Positions 14,844 through 23,100 of a DNA stretch of 64,000 nucleotides are shown here, piece by piece. Position numbers and translations under genes: made by a program. The notes beneath the pieces are model-generated. The model was not told the origin of the DNA, ran no database searches, and saw only the letters and a program-made list of their open reading frames with translations. Each line of letters starts with the position of its first letter. Position 1 is the first letter of the stretch. The stretch is from Fimbriimonadaceae bacterium (GTDB lineage: Bacteria; Armatimonadota; UBA10988): positions 1 to 64,000 of the forward strand of contig JADZEX010000077.1 of NCBI GenBank assembly GCA_020850355.1. Reading direction: 5' to 3'.

Positions 14844-15653
14844 TCAGCGCCGCCCCCAACTGCTCGCCGGCACGTGCGCCGCGGTCACCTCCAGGCCCTG
14901 GTTGAGGTGCTCCGCCAGCAGTGCGGCGTCGGCCGACCAGAGGCACTCCAGCTGCTGCGGCTGGAACAACGCCAGGTGCCCGCTCTGCGCCCCGTCCTGC
15001 GCCACCAGCGTACGGACCTCCCAGACGCTGGCCCCCAACGGCGTCGCGACATCGGCCAGGGCGGTGCCCAGGCAGCCTTCGAAGTAGTCCCGCTCGCGCA
15101 GCACGGCAGCCACTCGCCCCAGCAGCCCATCCGCCGCCGAAAGCGGATGCTCGACGTACTCGTCGGTGACCACCCGCACCAGCACCTGCGGCGGCGCGGC
15201 TGGATGGGCCCGCCAGTGCAGCAGGCTGGCCCGCCGGAACTCCAGGCGCAGCGCGCGGCCCGGGACCACCAGCAGCACCCGCAACCCCACCCCGGGGTGT
15301 AGCACGCGGGCCGCCAGGTCGGCGCGCGCGACCTCCAGCAGCACATAGGCCGGATCGCCCGCCGCAACCTGCCAGAGCTGTCCCCGCGGCGAAACCGCCT
15401 GCGGGTCGTTGCTCAACCAGCCGGTCAGCTTCCCGAGGCTCGGCCCCTGCTCCGCCACGCCAAAGACCAGCAGCAGCTCGGCGGTCTGCCGCGCCGTGCG
15501 GATCTGTTGCCCCAGCCGGTCCTGCAGGCCCGACAGCGACGAGCGCACCCGCAACGGCCGCTGCGGGTCCATCACGCCGTCTTTGGCCTCTGGCTGCAAG
15601 GCCCGCAGCCTCGCCAGCAGGCGGCTGCCACCGGTCGGTAGGGCGTCACTCAT
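14844..15653 (-). CDS. protein of unknown function upstream of the beta-helix gene
   Basis: 269 residues from MSDALPTGGSRLLARLRAL. No signal peptide or membrane segment is visible. It has alternating hydrophobic strands (VLLEVARADLAARVL, LRVLLVVPGRALRLEF, VLVRVVTDEY) and reads like a soluble alpha/beta or all-beta protein. It precedes the beta-helix gene by 56 bases on the same strand and may share its transcript. I do not recognise the family. Confidence 0.6.
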   Translation of the reverse strand: MSDALPTGGSRLLARLRALQPEAKDGVMDPQRPLRVRSSLSGLQDRLGQQIRTARQTAELLLVFGVAEQGPSLGKLTGWLSNDPQAVSPRGQLWQVAAGDPAYVLLEVARADLAARVLHPGVGLRVLLVVPGRALRLEFRRASLLHWRAHPAAPPQVLVRVVTDEYVEHPLSAADGLLGRVAAVLRERDYFEGCLGTALADVATPLGASVWEVRTLVAQDGAQSGHLALFQPQQLECLWSADAALLAEHLNQGLEVTAAHVPASSWGRR

Positions 15654-15823
15654 CGAGGCGCTGCTCCAGCCCTGCGTGACATGGCGGCAACAACCCGGCA
15701 AGGGCTTCGTCAACCCGCGCCGCTGCCCTGTTTGGGCTATCGCGGCAACATAACGTGGAGTTGAACCAGCCGGGAGGGAAGCGCGCGCTGGCGGCCAAGC
15801 GCCCGCCTGGCTGGGAGGCTGTG

Positions 15824-16864
15824 ATGACCTCGCGCGAACGCCTGGAGACCGCCCTGCGCGGCGGCACGCCCGACCGGGTGCCCGTCTCGCCCTTCGGTTG
15901 GGGGCATGTCAACCCCGACAGCGCCATGGGGCAGCGGATGCTGGCCGAACTCGACATGATCCTCTGCGTCGGCGGCGGCGGCAACCCGTTCTGGGGCGCG
16001 CAGGTCGACACCACCAGCAGCCGCGACGGTGATGCCACCACCACCATCTTCCACACGCCCCGCGGCGACCTGCGCACGGTCCACCGCCGCACCTCGGTCA
16101 CCTCGGCGACCACCGAGTTCCTTTGCCGCACCCCGGCCGACCTCGACCTCGTGCGCAGCCTGCCGCACACCCCGTCGGGGATCGCCCCCCGCGAGTACCA
16201 CGCCTGGGTCGACCGCGCCGGCGACGAGGCCATCGTGATGGTCGGCCTGGCCGACGCCATCTGCTGGCCGGCGGCGCTGTTCAGCCCCGAGGACATGTGC
16301 CTCTGCTGGGCCGACGCGCCAGACGAGCTGGTCGCCATCACCAACCTGGCCCAACAGCGGTTGCTGCCGTATGTCGAAGCCCTCTGCCAGGCCGGCGTCC
16401 GGGCCTTCCGCATCGTCGGCGGCGAGTACGCCACCACCCAACTCGGCCCCCGCGGCTTCGACGCCCTGGTGGCCCAGCAGGACCGCGAGCTGTGCGACCT
16501 GATCAAGAGCTACGGCGGCCTGGCCTACTGGCACAACCATGGCGTGGTGATGCCGTTCCTGGAGCAGTTCAAGGCGGTCGCCCCCCACGCCATCGACCCC
16601 TTCGAAGCCCCACCCTACGGCGACTGCAACCTGCGCGAGGCGAAGCGCGTGCTGGGCGACATTTGCCTGGTCGGCAACCTCGACGATATGGAGCAGTACG
16701 AGCAGCTCCCCCACGACGAACTCCGCCGCCTGGCCGCCGAACGCCTGCAAGCTGCCGGCCCGACCGGCTTCGTCCTCGGCGGCACGGCCAGCGGCACCTA
16801 CACCGAAGTCGGCGCGGCCGGCTTCCTGGCGGTGGTGGAGGTGGCGGAGGCGTTTCGGGGGTGA
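15824..16864 (+). CDS. uroporphyrinogen decarboxylase family protein
   Basis: 346 residues. The ATG at MTSRERLETALRGGTPDRVPV has GGGAGG seven or so bases upstream and begins exactly where family members do; earlier in-frame sequence is not conserved. Features: the N-terminal RERLxxALxGxxPDRVPV signature, the mid-barrel AFRIVGGEYATT, YWHNHGVVMPFLEQF carrying the His-rich strand, and CLVGNLDD plus GFVLGGTASG at the end, as in methylcobalamin:CoM-methyltransferase-like relatives. Substrate unknown. It stands alone, divergent from the 14844 gene. Confidence 0.82.
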   Translation: MTSRERLETALRGGTPDRVPVSPFGWGHVNPDSAMGQRMLAELDMILCVGGGGNPFWGAQVDTTSSRDGDATTTIFHTPRGDLRTVHRRTSVTSATTEFLCRTPADLDLVRSLPHTPSGIAPREYHAWVDRAGDEAIVMVGLADAICWPAALFSPEDMCLCWADAPDELVAITNLAQQRLLPYVEALCQAGVRAFRIVGGEYATTQLGPRGFDALVAQQDRELCDLIKSYGGLAYWHNHGVVMPFLEQFKAVAPHAIDPFEAPPYGDCNLREAKRVLGDICLVGNLDDMEQYEQLPHDELRRLAAERLQAAGPTGFVLGGTASGTYTEVGAAGFLAVVEVAEAFRG

Positions 16865-16952
16865 GGGGCATAACGCACTCGCCCGTCTGACCGACATGAC
16901 GGATGGGTCTGGTCCGACCGATCCCCAGACCAGTAGGCCCTGCCCCTGCTGG

Positions 16953-16980
16953 TTGCCTCCCGGCCTGGGTCCGGTATACT
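16953..16980 (+). promoter_or_regulatory. sigma70-type promoter before the truncated amidohydrolase copy
   Basis: TTGCCT and TATACT are separated by 16 bases and lie 26 bases before the ATG at 17006. This was probably the original amidohydrolase promoter; it now drives the truncated copy and, by read-through, the unknown gene at 17376. Confidence 0.5.
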
Positions 16981-17005
16981 CTGCTGCCGTCAGCCGGAGC
17001 CCCCC

Positions 17006-17182
17006 ATGCCCATCATCGACAGTCACATCCACCTTTGGTCCCATGATATGGCCCGCTACCCCGACATCGCCTGGCGGGAGGCGGGCAACTCGCGCCTTCC
17101 GGCGGTCGATGGGTCGGCGGGACGGTTGGTGGAGGCCCGACGTGGGAGGAAGGCCGGTCGGCAGAACGGCTCCTCCTGCTAG
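17006..17182 (+). pseudogene. truncated 5' copy of the amidohydrolase gene
   Basis: The first 42 codons match the start of the intact gene at 17917: 116 of 126 bases agree and only one residue differs (Ser6 for Ala6), since nine of the ten differences are synonymous or fall in that codon. After GRLV the frame continues with unrelated residues and stops at TAG 17180-17182. The copy keeps the metal-binding HIH motif but lacks the rest of the barrel, so it cannot be an enzyme. The synonymous divergence implies it came from a related functional allele, not from a recent duplication of its neighbour. Confidence 0.8.
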
Positions 17183-17375
17183 CAGCGCTCGCGATAGATT
17201 GGTAGGATGTGGTAAGCTCCCTACGCATATGGGCCGACCGCGCTCCACGACCCGTGCTGCAGTCGGGCCGTGGCTCCACGGCGCCGCGAGTGCGGCGGCA
17301 CCGCGACGCCGGCCAACCGGGATGGGCTCGCCGTGACTTGTGGCCTCAGGCCAGACTTGCCTGAAGGACGGGACC

Positions 17376-17891
17376 ATGCTAGGCGTCTACTTCATCGACT
17401 TGCCCGTGTACCGGCTACCGCGCGAAGAGTATGACGCTGCCATCGACGAGCACGTCCGTCAGCGCATCCAGGGCCTGGATGATGCAGACACCACACTGAC
17501 ACAGTCGTTCCTAGCTCGCAATCCCCATGTGGAAGCACAGTGGCGCCATGCAGCCCGGGTGGAGTTTGGCGGCGAGTGGAAGTACAACGAGATAATAGGG
17601 TTCATTGAGATGCACTTTCTTGGAAGACAGATAAGAGGCGAATACTGGCAAGTGTCCTCCAAGCGCATCACAAGGACCCGCCGAAAGCTGTTCAAGCACC
17701 AGACATGGAATCTCGCTAATGAGTTGAAGATCCCCGAGAGGGCCACCAATGCTGCAATATACGATCTTGTGAAAGGCTATGTAGCGGCCTGTTCGCGTGC
17801 TCTCAAGGGGCGCTACATAGACACCAGTCGTCTCGAGCAGATCGGATCATATGTCGACTGGGTGAGTTTGGTGGCATCTCAGGCACACTAG
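17376..17891 (+). CDS. low-GC protein of unknown function, probable insert
   Basis: 171 residues starting MLGVYFIDLPVYRL. The 60 bases from 17581 have 25 G or C, far below the neighbours, and ATA and AGA codons absent elsewhere are used several times, so the gene looks acquired. It is soluble, rich in aromatic and charged residues (YNEIIGFIEMHFLG, GEYWQVSSKRI, RTRRKLF, YIDTSRLEQIGSYVDW) with no motif I can assign. It lies between the truncated and the intact amidohydrolase 5' ends, 25 bases before the latter. A role in mobile-element cargo, such as defence, is speculation. Confidence 0.7.
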   Translation: MLGVYFIDLPVYRLPREEYDAAIDEHVRQRIQGLDDADTTLTQSFLARNPHVEAQWRHAARVEFGGEWKYNEIIGFIEMHFLGRQIRGEYWQVSSKRITRTRRKLFKHQTWNLANELKIPERATNAAIYDLVKGYVAACSRALKGRYIDTSRLEQIGSYVDWVSLVASQAH

Positions 17892-17916
17892 CCCACCCGA
17901 CTGGAGAGCCTACCCC

Positions 17917-18753
17917 ATGCCCATCATCGATGCCCACATCCACCTTTGGTCCCACGACATGGCCCGCTACCCCGACATCGCCTGGCGGGAGGCGGGGAAC
18001 TCGCGCTTGCCGGCGGTCGATGGGTCGGCGGGGCGGTTGGTGGCGGCGATGGATGCCGCGGGGGTGGCGTATGCGCTGAATGTGCAGGTGCCGTGGTATC
18101 GGGAGGACAACCGCTACCACCTCGACAGCGTCGCGACGTATCCGGGGCGGTTTGCGTTTCTGGCGGTGATGGACCTCGATCGGCCGGGGGTGGCCGAGCG
18201 CTTTGAGCAGGCGCACGGCACGCTGGGAGCGCAGGGCTTCCGGGTGCATTACCAGGAGATCGAGCCGTTCGCCGCGGGCAAGTTCGATGATCTGCTGACG
18301 GTGGCGCGGCGGCTGGACGTGCCGTTGCAGTTTCTGGGGCAGACCGCGCAGATCCCCGCGCTGACCCAGGTGCTGGCGCGCTGCGAGGGGTTGAAGGTGG
18401 TGATCGACCACCTGCTGCACCCAAATCCGGTGGCGAGTCCGGAGTATGCCGCGTGGGACGGGTTCTTCGCGCTGGCGCAGCTCCCGACGGTCTATGTGAA
18501 GGTCTCGCTGCAGGTGAACTGCTCGAAGGCGCCCTACCCGCACCGCGATCTGCACGACTTCACGAAGCGGGTGCTGGACGCCTTCACGCCGCAGCGCTGC
18601 ATGTGGGGGAGCAACTACCCGCTGATCCCCGAGGGGGTCAGTTACCAGCAGGTGCTCGACATCGTGCGGACGGAGCTGCCGTTCCTGGCGGGCGAGGAGC
18701 TGGCCGCGGTGCTCGGCGGGACGGCGGCGACGCTGTGGCAGCCGCGAACCTAG
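17917..18753 (+). CDS. amidohydrolase (amidohydrolase_2 family TIM barrel)
   Basis: 278 residues. It begins MPIIDAHIHLW with the HxH metal ligands, then VIDHLLHPNP with a further His, and MWGSNYPLIPEG where the family usually has GSDYP: the Asp is Asn here, as in some relatives. These enzymes hydrolyse lactones or decarboxylate aromatic or sugar acids; the substrate is not evident. A GGAGAG site lies before the ATG. It is followed 23 bases later by a sugar-phosphate-isomerase-like gene, so both may act in one sugar-acid pathway. Its 5' end is duplicated upstream. Confidence 0.82.
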   Translation: MPIIDAHIHLWSHDMARYPDIAWREAGNSRLPAVDGSAGRLVAAMDAAGVAYALNVQVPWYREDNRYHLDSVATYPGRFAFLAVMDLDRPGVAERFEQAHGTLGAQGFRVHYQEIEPFAAGKFDDLLTVARRLDVPLQFLGQTAQIPALTQVLARCEGLKVVIDHLLHPNPVASPEYAAWDGFFALAQLPTVYVKVSLQVNCSKAPYPHRDLHDFTKRVLDAFTPQRCMWGSNYPLIPEGVSYQQVLDIVRTELPFLAGEELAAVLGGTAATLWQPRT

Positions 18754-18776
18754 TTGGATCGACGGGAGCGACGACG

Positions 18777-19541
18777 ATGCAGTACGGCGCGATGCAGTAT
18801 CTGTTGGGCACGCAGGAGCAGCTCTTCGAAGCAGCTGCGGCGATGGGGTTGGACGGGGTCGAGCTGGGCTACGGCGAGGCCCGCGACCTGATCACCGACC
18901 CGGCCCGGCGGGCGGCCACCCAGACCATGGCGGCGGCCAACGGGATGTTGATCCCCTCGCTGTGCTGCGGCACGCTCAACCGCGGGGGCTTCGCCAGTGC
19001 CGACCCGGCGGTGCGCCAGGCGGCGTTGGAGCTGGTCAGCGCCAGCCTGCCGGTGGCGGTCGAGCTGGGCGCTCAGGTGGTGCTGGTGCCGTTCTTTGGC
19101 GACGGGCACCCAGCCGACGAGGCGGCGCTCGAGCGGCTGGTCGACGGCTTCCGCGCGGTCGCCTCAGCGGCGGCCGCGGCGGGCGTCACGCTGGGCATCG
19201 AGAGCCAGTTGCCGGCGGCGACGGTGATTGACGTGCTGGCGGCGATCGACAGCCCCGCGGTGGCCTGCTACTACGATGTCGGCAACGCGGTCTGGCTGGG
19301 TTACGACCCGCTGGCCGAGATCGCGGCGCTGGGCGACCGGATCTGCCAGGTGCACTTCAAGGAGTTTGGCGAGCAGCTCAACGACCGCCTGCTCGGTGAG
19401 GGCCGCGTGCCGGTGCCCGAGGCCTGCGACGCGCTGCGGGCGATTGGCTACGAGGGCTGGGTGGTGCTGGAGACCGGGACTTTCCGGGAGCCGTTGCGGC
19501 ACACCCCCGCGCAGTTGGCCTACTTGCGGCAGTTTATCTGA
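18777..19541 (+). CDS. sugar phosphate isomerase/epimerase-like TIM barrel protein
   Basis: 254 residues. The ATG at MQYGAMQYLLGTQEQL is preceded by GGGAG. The AP-endonuclease-2-type barrel is shown by GLDGVELGYGE, IPSLCCGTL, VTLGIESQ with the metal-binding Glu, CYYDVGNAVWLGYDP, CQVHFKEFGEQLND with His, and GWVVLETG near the end. Such proteins isomerise or epimerise keto-sugars or inositol derivatives with a divalent metal. It lies between the amidohydrolase and a Fur regulator, all on one strand. Confidence 0.85.
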   Translation: MQYGAMQYLLGTQEQLFEAAAAMGLDGVELGYGEARDLITDPARRAATQTMAAANGMLIPSLCCGTLNRGGFASADPAVRQAALELVSASLPVAVELGAQVVLVPFFGDGHPADEAALERLVDGFRAVASAAAAAGVTLGIESQLPAATVIDVLAAIDSPAVACYYDVGNAVWLGYDPLAEIAALGDRICQVHFKEFGEQLNDRLLGEGRVPVPEACDALRAIGYEGWVVLETGTFREPLRHTPAQLAYLRQFI

Positions 19542-19569
19542 GCGTGGTAGGCTGACGGCGGAGAATGGT

Positions 19570-20013
19570 GTGCGTCCGGAGCTGCAGATTCTGGAGCAGT
19601 ACGTCGCGGAGAACGGTCTCAAACGGACGCGGCAACGGACGCTGATTGCGGCGCAGTTCCTGGAGTCCGGCGGCCACTTGAGCGCCGAAGACCTCTACGC
19701 CGCGCTGAATGCCGCCGGCCACCGGGTCGGGCTGGCGACGGTCTACCGGACCCTCAAGATGCTGGTCGACGCGGGTCTGGCGCAGGTCCGCCACTTTCCC
19801 GACGGCGCCACCCGCTACGAATGCGTCTACGGCGAGCCGGCGCACGACCACCTGATTTGCGTCGAGTGCCATTGCATCATTGAGATTGAGAACCCCTTCC
19901 TGGACCAGCTCTACCAGCACGCCTTCGCCGCGCACGGCTTCGTGGCGTCGGGGCACCGCCTGGTGATCACCGGCATCTGCAGCAACTGCCAGGCCGGCGC
20001 CGCGAGCAACTGA
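19570..20013 (+). CDS. Fur family metal-responsive transcriptional regulator
   Basis: 147 residues from a GTG with GGAG about seven bases upstream. The winged helix is in GLKRTRQRTLIAAQFL to VGLATVYRTLKMLVDAGL (TVYRTL is the family hallmark). The dimerisation part has HDHLICVECHCIIEI with the first CxxC and ICSNCQ as the second, giving a structural Zn site. It could be Fur, PerR or Zur; the His/Asp positions alone do not decide. It starts 28 bases after the isomerase gene and ends one base before the convergent PhyH gene. Confidence 0.9.
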   Translation: MRPELQILEQYVAENGLKRTRQRTLIAAQFLESGGHLSAEDLYAALNAAGHRVGLATVYRTLKMLVDAGLAQVRHFPDGATRYECVYGEPAHDHLICVECHCIIEIENPFLDQLYQHAFAAHGFVASGHRLVITGICSNCQAGAASN

Positions 20014-20014
20014 G

Positions 20015-20734
20015 CTACCCGCCCCGCACCCGGGCCGCGGCCGGCAGGCTGGGATAGTCGAGGTCCGGTTCGGCCAGGTTGCGGTACGTCTCGATCAGCG
20101 CCCGCCGCGGCCGGCCGTTGCGGTTGGGCAGCGAGGCGTGCAGCGTCAGATCGTGGAACAGCACCGCGCTGCCGGCGGCCAGGGGCGCCGTGAGCGGCTC
20201 GCGGTCGAGGCCCAGTTTGGTGATGTCGAGCCGGTTGCCGAAGGCGCCACGGGTGGCGGCGTCGGTGATCTGGTCGTGCGGGAAGTTGTGCCGGTGGCTG
20301 CCCGGCACCAGCAGCAGGCAGCCGTTGTCGGGGGTGGCCTCGTCCAGGGCGATCCAGATACTGATCTTGTGCGCGCCCTGCCAGTAGGGCCAGTCGGCGT
20401 GCCAGGGGCTGCCGAACTCGACGTCGCCATCCTTGAAGACCAGCTTGTCGGACAGAAAGCCCAGGTCGGGGCCCCAGATGGCCTCCAGGGGGTCCAGCAG
20501 CCGCGGGCTGCGGGCGAGTTGCCGAAACAGCTCGCTGCGCATGGAGAGGCCGACGAAGACGCCCTGCTGCAACGCCGGGGCCGGCTGCCCGGCCGCGGCG
20601 GCGGCGCGCAGGTCGGCCAGCAGCTCGTCGAGGGCGGCAATCGCGGCCGCGCATTCGGCGGCGGTCAGCAGATCGGGCAGGATCAGGTAGCCGTCCTGCT
20701 GGTACTGCGCGACCTCCTGCGGCGAGAGACTCAC
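20015..20734 (-). CDS. phytanoyl-CoA dioxygenase (PhyH) family protein
   Basis: 239 residues from a GTG with AAGGAG seven bases upstream; longer in-frame sequence is unrelated. Fe(II)/2-oxoglutarate dioxygenase features are the HxD pair in SPWHADWPYW, LLLVPGSHRHN, the distal His in FHDLTLHAS and the Arg in GRPRRALIETY that binds 2-oxoglutarate. It hydroxylates an unknown small molecule. It follows the thioredoxin-like gene by four bases, so the two are co-transcribed. Confidence 0.88.
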   Translation of the reverse strand: MSLSPQEVAQYQQDGYLILPDLLTAAECAAAIAALDELLADLRAAAAAGQPAPALQQGVFVGLSMRSELFRQLARSPRLLDPLEAIWGPDLGFLSDKLVFKDGDVEFGSPWHADWPYWQGAHKISIWIALDEATPDNGCLLLVPGSHRHNFPHDQITDAATRGAFGNRLDITKLGLDREPLTAPLAAGSAVLFHDLTLHASLPNRNGRPRRALIETYRNLAEPDLDYPSLPAAARVRGG

Positions 20735-20738
20735 GGGG

Positions 20739-21266
20739 CTACTCCTTCCACTTGACGGTACAGCCGACGGGTTTGGTGCTGGCGACCGTTGGCGCGCGGC
20801 CCGCCAGCGCGGCGGCGATGGCGTCGGCGAGCCAGGTCGCGCGGACGGCGGCGGGGTCCTCGAGGTTGTCGTCCAGCCGGCCGTGGTAGACCAGCCGGCG
20901 GGCGGTGTCGAAGACGAAGAACTCGGGGGTGCGCTCGGCGCCGAGGGCCTTGGCGACCGCCTGGTCGGCGTCGTGCAGGTAGGGGTACGGCATCGCCACT
21001 TCGGTGTGGCGGACCTGCATCGCGGCGAAGCTGTCCGAGGGATAGCGCGCGGCGTCGTTGCTGTTGAGGGCCAGCACCTGCACGCCGGCGGCAGCGAACT
21101 GCCGGGCCAGGGCGTTGAGGCGGTCCTGGTAGGCCACCACGTAGGGGCAGTGGTTGCAGATCTGCGCGACCACCAGCACCGGCGCAGCGGCGTAGGCGGC
21201 AGTGTCATGCCGCCCACCGTCAGTGCCGGGCAGCGCAAAGGTCGGCAGCGGGTCCCCGAGTTGCAT
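20739..21266 (-). CDS. thioredoxin-fold redox protein (AhpC/TSA-like)
   Basis: 175 residues. Two ATGs are possible; the second (MQLGDPLPTFALPG) has GGAG six bases upstream and is preferred. It has the peroxiredoxin/TlpA-like opening LPTFALPGTDG, the active site ICNHCPYV (CxxC), LNSNDAARYPSDSF and the cis-Pro region RTPEFFVFD. Family members of this kind act as thiol oxidoreductases on unknown partners. No signal peptide, so probably cytoplasmic. It is the first gene of a two-gene operon with PhyH. Confidence 0.82.
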   Translation of the reverse strand: MQLGDPLPTFALPGTDGGRHDTAAYAAAPVLVVAQICNHCPYVVAYQDRLNALARQFAAAGVQVLALNSNDAARYPSDSFAAMQVRHTEVAMPYPYLHDADQAVAKALGAERTPEFFVFDTARRLVYHGRLDDNLEDPAAVRATWLADAIAAALAGRAPTVASTKPVGCTVKWKE

Positions 21267-21437
21267 CAGCATCTCCGACGCTAGCTTGCCGCAGCGCGCC
21301 GCCAGCGGTCAACCGACCAAGTGGTGGGTTGCGCTGCTGGGAGGTCTGCACCACAGTCAATGATGGTGGCGGGTGAACCCGCGGTGCGGGTCCGGCGTTA
21401 TGAGGATCCAACAGCTACGAGCTGTCAGGAGGGCTCG

Positions 21438-23090
21438 ATGCGGATGTGGCGCGCTTTGGCGATGGTGCTGCTGGCCAGCGGACTGGCCGCGGCCGCGGCG
21501 CCGGTCAGCCTGTACAGCCCGAAGGTCACGCTGAGCGTGACCGAGGCGGCGTTGTCGACGGTGCTGGCGGAGCTGTCGAAGCAGACCGGGGTGACCTTCA
21601 CCAACCCCTTTACAAGGTTCCTCAACAACCCGGCGGGCGGCCCGCAGATGCCGCCGGAGATGACGGCGCGGTTCGACCCGAAAGTGACCCTCGCCCTGAC
21701 CGCCGCGCCGCTGAAGGTGGCGATTGCCAAGCTCAGCGCCGCCACGGGGATGCGCTTCCAGCCGGCCGATGGCGGCAGCAGCTACAACCTGCTGCCGGGC
21801 CGGCCGGGCGGTGCTCCCGGCACCGCCACCCCGGCGCCGCAGTCGGCCGGCGAGGGTTACACGGTCCGCCTGGAGGGGCTGCGCTCGGAGCGGATTCGGG
21901 AGCAGGCCTGGGGGGACATGGCCCGCAGCGTGGTGCGTGACATGCTGACCGCGTCGGTCTCGGTCGACGGCGCCGACGAGCTGGCCGATCTGGCCGTGGT
22001 TGGAATCGACGGCGGGGCGCAGATCGTGCTGGACGGCCAGACGATCGACCTGCGCAACGACCGCGGCGAGCCGCAGGCGGTGGTCGGGCCGCAGATGATG
22101 GGCTTCAATCCAATGGGCGGCCGGCCGAGCTACGGCCTGACCTTCCCGCTGCTGGAGAAGGACATCGCCACGATCACCTTGCTGAAGGGCGACGTGGTGG
22201 TCAACGAGCCGGTCAAGGAGCTGCTGTTCGAGTTTGGCGATGTCGCGACGCCGGACCAGCAGCAGTCCGAGGGCGATTTTGACGTGACCCTGGTGAAGTG
22301 GGCCGCGGCCGGCGGACCGGCGATGCCGCCGGGGATGGACCAGCCGTTCGGCCGGCAACAGGCCGCCTGGCGGGCTGACCTCACGATTTCGATGCCGCTC
22401 ACCGAGAACCTCAAGCAGCGGCTCGATGCGCTCAGCGGCGGCATGCTCGGGCGCTTCGGCTTCCCCGGCATGGGCGGCCCTGGCGGTGGACCCGGCGGGC
22501 CGGGCGGCCCCGGCGGACCGGGTGGCCCGCCGCGGCCGGGCGGACCGGGTGGTGGTGACCAGGTCCGCCAGCTCGGCGCGCAGATCGGCGGTCTCGACGC
22601 CGCGCAGGTCGGTCAGGTGATGGACATCGTGGTGGCGGTCGCCGAGCAAGGCGGTCTGCGCCAGGAACGTACCATCGCCGTGCAGGGCGGCGGCCCCGGC
22701 GGTCCGGGTGCCCCCGGTGGCCCTGGTGGGCCCGGTGGTCCGGGCGGGCGCGGTGGGCCGGGCGGGCCGAACATCCAGGTCTTCGGCGGCCCCGGCGGCA
22801 ACATCGACTTCCGGATGATGGGCATCGACCCCAATGGGGGGATGGCCGCCTTGCTGCCGCGGGTGGCCGTGCAGACGGCCGACGGCGAGCTGATGCTCGG
22901 CCGGCCCAGCGGAATGCGCGACCTGAAGCGCGAGGCCGACCGACTGACCTTCACGATCAGCGTGGAGTTTGGCGACGGCGCGGCCGATCCGGCGAAGCTC
23001 TGGTTGGCGCTGCTCGACTTGGGCACGCAGACCCGGCGCGTGCCGTTTCTGTTCGCAGACCTGACGCTGCCCAGCGCGGCGCCGAAGTGA
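21438..23090 (+). CDS. secreted protein with STN-like repeats and Gly-Pro-rich tracts
   Basis: 550 residues from the ATG after CAGGAGGGCTCG. A signal peptide (MRMWRALAMVLLASGLAAAA) precedes two STN-like modules: VTLSVTEAALSTVLAELSKQ and VTLALTAAPLKVAIAKLSAA, each with the 'reduced-function' secretin N-terminal pattern. Two collagen-like GGP/GPG tracts occur at about residues 344-373 and 416-444. Between them is a helical segment. It may assemble at the cell envelope or bind a secretin, which I infer from the STN-like parts only. It is followed ten bases on by a membrane-anchored protein. Confidence 0.65.
   Translation: MRMWRALAMVLLASGLAAAAAPVSLYSPKVTLSVTEAALSTVLAELSKQTGVTFTNPFTRFLNNPAGGPQMPPEMTARFDPKVTLALTAAPLKVAIAKLSAATGMRFQPADGGSSYNLLPGRPGGAPGTATPAPQSAGEGYTVRLEGLRSERIREQAWGDMARSVVRDMLTASVSVDGADELADLAVVGIDGGAQIVLDGQTIDLRNDRGEPQAVVGPQMMGFNPMGGRPSYGLTFPLLEKDIATITLLKGDVVVNEPVKELLFEFGDVATPDQQQSEGDFDVTLVKWAAAGGPAMPPGMDQPFGRQQAAWRADLTISMPLTENLKQRLDALSGGMLGRFGFPGMGGPGGGPGGPGGPGGPGGPPRPGGPGGGDQVRQLGAQIGGLDAAQVGQVMDIVVAVAEQGGLRQERTIAVQGGGPGGPGAPGGPGGPGGPGGRGGPGGPNIQVFGGPGGNIDFRMMGIDPNGGMAALLPRVAVQTADGELMLGRPSGMRDLKREADRLTFTISVEFGDGAADPAKLWLALLDLGTQTRRVPFLFADLTLPSAAPK
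22471..22770. repeat. GGN-CCN low-complexity tracts coding for Gly-Gly-Pro repeats
   Basis: Two blocks (about 22471-22556 and 22687-22770) of GGC/GGT-rich triplets encode alternating Gly-Gly-Pro or Gly-Pro residues. Codons vary within the blocks, so selection for the peptide, not pure slippage, seems to maintain them. Confidence 0.7.
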
Positions 23091-23100
23091 GGTAGACAGC

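Larger units (their letters stand above)
17006..18042. repeat. imperfect direct repeat flanking the low-GC insert
   Basis: Bases 17006-17131 and 17917-18042 are direct copies with ten mismatches, 911 bases apart. The upstream bases around the ribosome sites are also partly alike (GGAG...CCCCATGCC). Similarity ends sharply after codon 42. The arrangement is that of an insertion which supplies a replacement 5' end to its target gene. Confidence 0.75.

Noticed and set aside
17340-17375. A longer start for the low-GC gene at 17340
   Set aside because: The added twelve residues precede a good ATG with purine-rich leader, and composition before 17376 differs from the gene.
20735-21238. One fused protein covering the PhyH gene and the upstream region
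   Set aside because: The upstream part of that frame is antisense-like and overlaps the thioredoxin-fold gene in another frame; a GTG with AAGGAG marks the true PhyH start.
22471-22770. Gly-rich tracts as noncoding satellite repeat
   Set aside because: They are in frame inside a gene with signal peptide and ribosome site, and codons vary as in coding sequence.
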